Assembly (NCBI GenBank): GCA_036365455.1
Contig: JAWQUS010000027.1
Location: forward strand, 17,100,501-17,164,500
Source: Macrosoma leucophasiata
Taxonomy: Eukaryota > Arthropoda > Insecta > Lepidoptera > Hedylidae
Length of the DNA: 64,000 nucleotides
Direction: 5' to 3'
Shown here: positions 53,220 to 61,800 of the stretch, piece by piece
Numbering within the stretch: the first letter of the stretch is position 1
How the letters are laid out: every line of letters starts with the position of its first letter
Position numbers and translations under genes: made by a program
The notes under the pieces: generated by a model
Seen by the model: the letters and a program-made list of their open reading frames with translations, nothing else
Databases searched by the model: none
What the model was told of the DNA's origin: nothing

Positions 53220-54365
53220 ATGTTATTTAAAACAATATTCTGATTGCGTGTGTGTGTAAATAAGTGCGTAGCCAGTAGGTATAGATTTATTATACTACTA
53301 TGTAGCTACCCCACACGAATGTATATAACTTGTAGGTAACTGTTGGGAAAGGAAATATAAAAAGAACATAATTGTAAAAAATATATTCATGAACACCATT
53401 ATTTTATGGCAACAATATCACAGTAGTAGGTACCTACTTTAGATTTCACAATATAATAAACCAAGACGAATAATTTTCGAGAGTGATTCTATTTGCTCAA
53501 CTTAATAATTACATTAATGATCATATGAGTAAATAAATGTAAATTTGAATTATTTTGAAAATCAACGATTTTAAAACCAAGAATACTATCAAGCGCTTAA
53601 AACATAGCCTACACAGGTACAAGATTCTTTTTTGAGCAAAATTATTATCATCGTCAATTCCATCAGAAACTTAAACGACTACTACTCAGAAAATTTATTT
53701 AAAATCGAGATAATATTTCATTACATAATTTGAGCTTTAAACCTTATTTTAAGATGAGCAATAACTATACATAGTAACATTATTGGTTGACTGAATATAC
53801 TTAGGGAACTTTTACGAAAAAAATATAGGTAACAAATGAAGAGCACAAATTGAGAAAAGTTACAAAGTACGAATTATAAACAGTGTTTTTAGAAAATAAA
53901 ATACTCGTAGGATGATTTGTAGAGTGAAATAAAAAGTGCTTAAACGCCATAATACAATAAACAACAGTAAACAGACCGTGCGTTAACGCTGAATCAACTA
54001 CATCTCCAAAATAAAATCATTCCAATATTAATAATTAACAAAAATGAAACTACCTACTACTTACAAGAAACCAAAATACGATAACGACTAACATTTTAAA
54101 ATAAGAAGTGGAGTTCGGTTGTAATAGAAAATAGAAATCCATAGCTAGAAACCTGAAATGACTTCTCTTTCCGTTATATTACTAAAATTAACCATGACTC
54201 CACTCCATCTTCATTCCGGCAAGTTACAAATTTATACAAAAGATATCAAAACCACACTAGGGAAAGTAAAACATCATCTTTATCACGAGCTGCACCTAAA
54301 CATGGTAGCAGTGTAGACGGCCAATCAGCAACACATAGATAACAAGTGTATGCGGTATTTCATAA
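53220..54365. other. Intergenic AT-rich sequence between POLQ and TULP4
   Basis: No credible frame, repeat or RNA gene recognised over about 1.1 kb. Confidence 0.5.
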
Positions 54366-54368
54366 AAT

Positions 54369-55494
54369 TAACTGGTGGTAAAATTCCAGTGTAGACTCGA
54401 GTGCGTAAGTACCACCGCATTACCTAAAATCTATCTGCCGGCAAATGGTAGTGTTCAGCACTGTCGTATTCCGGTTAGATGGTAATGTATGGTTCCGTAA
54501 TAACCATCACAAAGACAGCAACTAAGGTCTCAGGGGTGGCAACGCATTATGACCTCTGGTTTTAATGAAGATATCTATAGGCTAAAGAAGAGTGCTTGCT
54601 GGGAATTGCGTGAATGGAGCGTTGGGTAAGCTGCTAGAATCTAAACATCTCAGCCAGCGGGCTCGACTAGCCGTACATAATGCTGTACTTACTCCAACGC
54701 TTTTATATGGAAGCGAGAGTTGGGTATGCAGGAAAGAGCATGAAAGTAAGTTGAACGCGGTCGAGATGAGATCTTTGCGCAAGATCTGCGGTGTATCACT
54801 CACCGATCGCGTTCGTAATGAAGATGTAAGAAAGAAACTTTGTGTGAATGATAGTATCGGTGTAAAAATGAAAAAAGGCATGCTCCGATGGTTCGGGCAT
54901 ATAGAAAGAATGTCGAATGAGCGAATGACTAAACAGATATACAATGCGAATGTGGATGGTTGCAGAGGCCCAGGAAGACCAAGACTGACCTACCATGACC
55001 AAATAGGTCGAGTTCTGTCTGATGGTGGGGTCAAAAGTCTTAGGAATCGGCGTGCATGTATGAAGAGAATGATGAAGGTAGACGAGGCACGAGAGGTTTG
55101 TCAGAACCGGGATGTCTGGCGCTCTACACTCTCTGCCTACCCCGTTAGGGACCTGGCGTGAAGATACATACATACATCTATAGGCTGCAGCAAGTTCCTT
55201 GTGAACTGCATGCTACTTTTTTTTTATGTAATGAAAGTGGCAAACAAGCATGCAGCTCACATTGATGTTAAGTGATGACTGCAGACATAAAAACCAGAGG
55301 TTAAAATGCAGATGCGTTGCTAATGTGTCATGTCTATGTGATAGTTATTACGAGGCCATACATTACTATTTACCATCTAACGGAACACGATAGTGCCGAA
55401 CACTACCACCTATCGGCAGATATGTTAGGTAATGCGGTGGTGCCTACGCCTTGAGCTCCTACATTTGGAATTCACCACCAGTAAAAGTAGTAGT
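54369..55494. repeat. Inverted pair of repeat A copies split by a LINE-A copy
   Basis: A plus-oriented copy (54369-54583, continuing at 55187-55228) meets a minus-oriented copy (55230-55494) tail to tail through a T-run, so the undisturbed pair is a long palindrome. The LINE-A copy at 54584-55175 splits the first copy. Confidence 0.8.
54584..55175 (+). mobile_element. 5'-truncated LINE-A copy with 11-bp target duplication
   Basis: The unbroken frame to 55161 encodes the LINE-A C-terminal region (LLESKHLSQRARLAVHN, LYGSESWVCRKEHE, GHIERMSNERMTKQ), then a CATA tail. The duplication atctataggct is exact at 54573-54583 and 55176-55186. Very similar in sequence to the 20.4-kb copy, so both are fairly young. 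Confidence 0.92.
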
Positions 55495-55528
55495 TAGTTT
55501 ACCACCTTCGTTACATAAAATAATCAAG

Positions 55529-55815
55529 TCACTTAAATTCCTCTAAAGCACCCCATGAATAGCCACATTTCATTTTCACGCGTAACGGTACGTTCAATTG
55601 AACGGTGTTTTCCATAACCTCCTTCAGGATAGAAGTGAATACCCGTTGGTTAGTCTCTCGCACTTCGTAAATTAATTCATCGTGCATTTGGAGAACTAAT
55701 TGGGGTTTAAACACGTCGTTCTCTGTCCTTGTGTCTAGGGCACACATCGCAGCCTTCGCTATGTCCGCGGCTGAACCTTGAATCGTTGTGTTTACGGCTT
55801 GCCTCTCCGCGGCAC
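55529..55815 (-). CDS. POLQ: POLQ last exon (motif C and stop)
   Basis: 287 bases entering in phase 1 after TTTAG. Encodes SAAERQAVNTTIQGSAADI, LVLQMHDELIYEV (motif C with the catalytic HDE) and VKMKCGYSWGALEEFK, then TGA at 55529-55531. No polyadenylation signal could be fixed downstream. Confidence 0.97.
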
Positions 55816-58800
55816 CTAAAGGAAAAATATATTAGTAAAAAGACGTAATTTCGCGCCGGGGTAGACTGGATGAATGCATGTATTACAGCATATTATGGAA
55901 AAACCTACGATTCGCCAGTTTCGTTTTGTTACATACAATGGTGGCCAACCCCATTGCCATTTGGACACATTATCCACTCCAACTACGAGGCAGTAAGAAA
56001 ATTCCGAAAAAAAATCTAAGAGCATTGAACTCCTCATCAGAGGATCGAACCCAGGCCCTCAGCGTAGCAGTAGCAATCAGAAATAAAAATCCCAAGATCT
56101 GAAAATGAAGTACTTTCGGACAAGGTTGCAAAACTTGCAGACAAACTAGAAGTATTTCTGTTGTGAGATGTTGATCCTTGCTTTCTAGCTATAGGTAGGT
56201 AAACTACATGTGAACAAAGTATTTATTCCAAATTCATTATGCCTCTTATATAAAATGCGCAAAAAACATCACATAAGGCTGTAATAACTATTTTGAATCT
56301 TTGGATATAATAGGTAGATCTGCAGCCATTCACGGAAAAAAATTCCATATGGTTTCATTGAATAAATATTATACACAAAGTGTTTCCTGATTGCAAACTT
56401 ACTTCGCTTGGAAATCTCTTTCACGTTTATATCTGGTAGATATCTCCTGCGTTTGGTCAATGTCTCCACGTATCCCTTCTTCCTACACTCGTCTATTACG
56501 GACTGAGTAAATACTTTTATCGCCGGGTACGTTCGGTAGAAAGTGTCCATGAACACGGCCGCTTCTAACTCAGTCACGTCTAGGTGTTGGGAAAGAGTTT
56601 TATTGCCCATACCATACAGTATGCCATAACAAAGCTGCTTCGCCTTTTGCCGCAAGTCGTCGTCTACCTAAACATAGTTTTGCTTTAATGTTCACGATTA
56701 ATATTTGCTGAAATTATAATGCAATCAGAAATAATATTCTTTGAAATTTGTAGAACAAGGCAGTGAATATGTGATCGAAAAGTATATATATCATAAAATG
56801 TAAAACTACTTGGAAAGCGGAAGCTACATTGCGCGTGGCCCGACATGCGCTTATCCGGTTTTTTATCTTTATGCTATTATGATTCTCTCGCACATATTAA
56901 AAGACGATAAGATGTAAAAAATTGACATTAAGTAAACATGTGAAAAATATAAAATAACAACGTATCCTTACTTGATCTTCAGGAAGGCCACTCCATGAAA
57001 CTGCGATAGATTTAAAAACATCGGCGTCCGAGTTCATTATCCGAGTCAACACTTTATCGCCGCTGTAGTGAGTCAGTATCCTCATCTCCAACTGGCAGTA
57101 ATCCGCCGACACGAAAACGTGGCCGGGTGCAGCTTTGAAAACGTTCCGACAGTTGAACTCTATTACGTCGTCGCAAGGTTCAATTTGTTCATCGATTGGC
57201 GTATGGAAGTGGAGGGGTATTGAAAAGGTACGCGGTACATTCTGCAAGTTCGGCTTGTGCATACTAATTCGGCCCGTGCACGTGAACATTGTGTACGACG
57301 GTCTCACCCTGCAACAATCATTTATGCATGACCGCCCAGCGATTTGAATCCTGCCAATTTATTACAAGGTACAATTTGGTGAAAATTGCTTTTACTGCAC
57401 AATAAAATGTGCCTTAGTTTTAGATATTCAGTCACAGTAAACTTTAATAATATCGTGTTATTGATTCGGGCTACTTTTATTTGTACTTCAGTGCACAGCT
57501 GTACGACGTACACGTGTAAAATTAATGACTTACATCCCAAAATATTCCTTAGATAGTTAAGTAGGTATAGTACATACCTGTTCTCAGTGTTGCTCAAACT
57601 AGTGTTCTCCATTAGAGGATACAATGTTTTTGTCAATATAGTGTTCAGTTTCCTCCAAAATATAACAATACTGGCCATGGGACTATTATGAGCTGTGAGA
57701 ATACTCTTCTTCGTACTTATTTTCGTTCTTCTGCCTGACCGAACCATGCCCAAGGCCTGTTTTAAAAATATATATATTTATTTCGCCACTTCAGTCTAGA
57801 CTAGTATTTCTCAAAGTGAAGGGATAACGCCCCCATGTGTGCGCGGGAGACTAATTTAGACTGGACGAGGAAATTTTAACCAAATAATAAAAATATACAA
57901 TCAAATTCCAAATTCTATGAAAGACATACAAAATAATAAAATATTTAAAGATCGATCGTAACTTCACGCCTGTAATCCCCGAAGGGGTAGGCAGAGGTAA
58001 ATGCATACATTTAATCATACATGCAAACACCCACGACTCGCCGGTTACGTTTTATATAATAATAAAGATTATACATATAAATACCGACCAAAATGTTAAA
58101 TTGCAATTTTTTCTGTTTAATCAATGTCATGCATAATTTTATAAGAAAAATATATAAATGAATTAATACAATCACTTATATTAAATATTATGACTAATAC
58201 TTAGTTCTTAATTTAAATGTCTTCATTTGAGATTATAGTCATAAGTTTATATTCCAATGTAATTTCAAATTAATTTTTTTTAGTATGTATAAGAAATATT
58301 ATATGTACATTTTCATGTACATATAATATTTCTTATTTTCTTTCATTTTGCGGTGCCCCTACGGGGTGTTACATGTAACTACAAAATATTTAATTGTAAG
58401 ACCTTATAATAACCATGTGACAAGCAAATAAATAAATAAATGAATAAATGAACAACATGAAACAAAGTACATATTAGATACCTTCGCAACTTCTTTAGAA
58501 GAATTGAAGTTGAATTCATATCCGCATAACTTGTAAGCTTTCTTTTGTAAAGTATCCTGTGATTTTCTTACATCCACCAACAGTTGAGCAGCCAAGTCTC
58601 TGTCTACCGCAAGACCTAGGTACTCGCAATTTGCGAGAATCTTCGCTATCTGCATTTCAACATCTGTGTAAAAAGGTACCATTTCAGTACATCGATGTTT
58701 GTCGTTATTTTTTTAGAAAAACAGCAATGTAAATGCTTAGTGACTTTCAAATTGATGACCACTAAGATACATAATACGACCTCAGAAGACATATTATTTG

Positions 58801-61800
58801 GTTGGCATCAATTTGAACCACTTTGAGAGTATGTATGAACGAATTATGTTGTGAATAAAAAAAGAACCTTTTCCCCATCACGATTGGAACAGAGATTAGA
58901 GACCAACACATGAACAGATTACGACCAGGTTATGCCTTCATTGCAGGCATTTTATGAAATTCAAACAAAGAATAAGTTCTTTGTTCCATCAAAATACGGT
59001 CATCCACATTTTGACGGACTCTGATTGTAATTACATGGACATGTATTTATATGTAACAAATATTCCTTTTGTTTTTAAAAATATTTCAACTTTTACGAAA
59101 TATTTCAAATTGTACCAGCAAGCACGAAGCACGCATGGCCCGGCGGCTGGTGTAGATTGTAAGCGATCTACTCGGTTAAGCACTACGGGCGCGGTCGGGT
59201 AGTATGATGGGTGACCGCTAGTGGCAAATTAAATGAAATGCGCGTTTCCGTGCTTCGGAGGGCACGTTAAGCCGTCGGTCCCGGTTGCTATCGATAGATA
59301 GCAGTCGTTAAACCTTGTCGGAGGCCTTATGGGCGGTTTGAAAACATCCGACACCGGGTTGGCCACTTACCCGTTTCTCCACCAATCCGCATTGGAGCAG
59401 CGTGGTGGAGTAAGCTCCAGGCCTCCCCCCAAAGAGGGGAGAGACTCGTGCCCAGCAGTGGGACGTATAATGGGTTGCCATTATTAAATGTACCAGTTGA
59501 GCCACGAGAAAAATATGACAATTGATTTTCTATTGTTATGCGGAAGATAATATACTCTCGAAGCTCAAGAACTTGAACAAGCTCGTCAGTAAAGGTGCAG
59601 ATTCATTGATTATTACACTTACTTAAGACATTTTCAGCAAATTGATACCTCTGCATTAAAAACTGTTCCTGTTTTGCTGCTATATTCCACACGCACCAAG
59701 CCTTCAGACACACGTCTTCTACCACCGTCATCTTCTGATACATCTTTTCTATATTATTGACCTTTAATGGCACGTTCGTTAGTGAAATTTGACAATACTT
59801 CATTAACTGTAAATATTTACATGAACTGTAATAATTATAATGATAAATAATCTATATCAGTCAATTTAAGTTTTCTTACTAATTCAACAATCGTCGATAT
59901 TCTCTCATCATTGTCAACCAGCCATTCAGCCAATAAAACATCGTAGCAAGTTGATATCAATTTATTGAAATATTTTCTTATTTGCACAAAATTTGTCTTC
60001 AATGATACCATCAACATCTTTCTCGTTACATTTTCAAAGAACGTAGACAAATTTCTCTTAATTTTTTCTATGTATTTTTTACTAATCGAAAACAAATCTA
60101 AATAAACACACATACTTTCATTTAAGCACAATGCTATTCCTCTTATTGGAGAAACATTGTTGTTTATAGGAACAGCTTCAGATTTCTTAATTAAATTACT
60201 GCCTATCATATTGTTACTTGGCATGGTAATGTTTGTGTCCATTATGATGGATATAACTTTAATATTTTCTATAAAACTCCAATTTGTTACAATATCACAG
60301 TCTCTCAGAACAAAACATTTAATTTTTCGCTTGTCGATTGAAATAATAAAATTCTCTGACATATTACAGTTAATTTCTATATTGTTTGATAAATGCGGCC
60401 CAGTTTCTATTTTAATTTTTTTTGCTGACGGATGAACATTTTTTTCGTCTATTTCGGCATTTCGTTTTAGAGGACTAATTATGTATATATTTTTAATTGA
60501 GGTTTCATTTCTTAGCTGACTACATAACTCTTCCCCTTGGGCTTCATGATCCTCAGGTGTCACTTTATTTTGGACAGCTTCATCTTCGTAGACTAATTTC
60601 AAATCTTGTTCATCATCCATATCAATTGTTAACTTAAAAGCATTGATAATCGTATTCGAATTAATATTTAAATAATCTAATGTAGATTCTTGGACAGATG
60701 GCTTTGCGGTATCTTTTTCTAGTTTTACATAGCTCATCAACGTATTTGGTATTTGATCTAAAGGAAGGCTCTCTTCAAAGAGACTTGAATTGTCTCCATC
60801 GGTCGAAAATAGACTTACGTCTTTATCTGAGGTATTTTTTGCAGTCGCATCATTCATTACGTTGTTTGATACTAGTTTATCATCAGAATCACCAAAACTT
60901 ATATTTGGAGAAAAAATATTATCAGATTTGCGAAGTTTTGAAATGTCATCAAACCCTGTTTCTGTAATATTTAGTGAGGCCCATTCAAATTCTTCTTTCA
61001 TTTTGGAACCATTTTCGCTATTTGTATTTATCAGACCTTTCTCATTTTTTATTTCTAATGAATCTGAAAGACTCTCTTCGTTATTATTTGTTCCATTTTG
61101 TAATATTTTTTGCTTTAAAGAAAAATTGATTTCGTCATTTTTAGTTGTATTTATTAATAACATACTTTCTGTATCGCTATTTAATTCGGCACATGATTGG
61201 ATATTTGATTCTGACTTTACACTAATATCTGCTAGCTTACTCACTATACTTATATTTTCTTCTTTTATGTCTGCAACTTTTACATCTTCTGATTGTAGTT
61301 TCGAAGATTTATCTTCATTGTCCCACATAATTTCTTTAACGCCTATTTCCTGTTCTAAATGCTTTCGGGCTTGTGAAATTAAATTTTCAGCTGCTTTCCT
61401 AGCGGTCATACCGCAACAACCGGTTATCCACACATTTTTTAATTTATTACGCTTTCTCATTTCAGTTTCATCGTCTCCATCTCTTTCTTTCTCACTTTGG
61501 AAAGGGACAGCTTTGTATAGAATATTCTCAATTGTATTTAGTTCAGCAGATGCAACATTTGCAATGGTTTCATAACCCAAATCACATAAAGCCCGGGCTC
61601 GTATTCCGTTCAATGATGGTAGTTTCATTAATTCCAATAATTCTGAATGAACGCCAAAGTGTAGACGATCTTGAAATTGTGAAATTAACATCTCCATATT
61701 TCTCCAACCTAACTGATGACAAAATGCCGTCACCATACCTAAAATATAAACCAATAATTTTATCATTTCTTTTTTTTACCATACAATTCACCATTATTTA

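Noticed and set aside
59150..59225. A real 5S rRNA gene
   Set aside because: Only the internal-promoter part is alike; the ends that form 5S helix I are missing, and the sequence continues into a SINE body with target duplications.
60157..61575. Plus-strand frames of 92, 89 and 261 codons
   Set aside because: Antisense to the large POLQ exon, with no motifs and no splice support.
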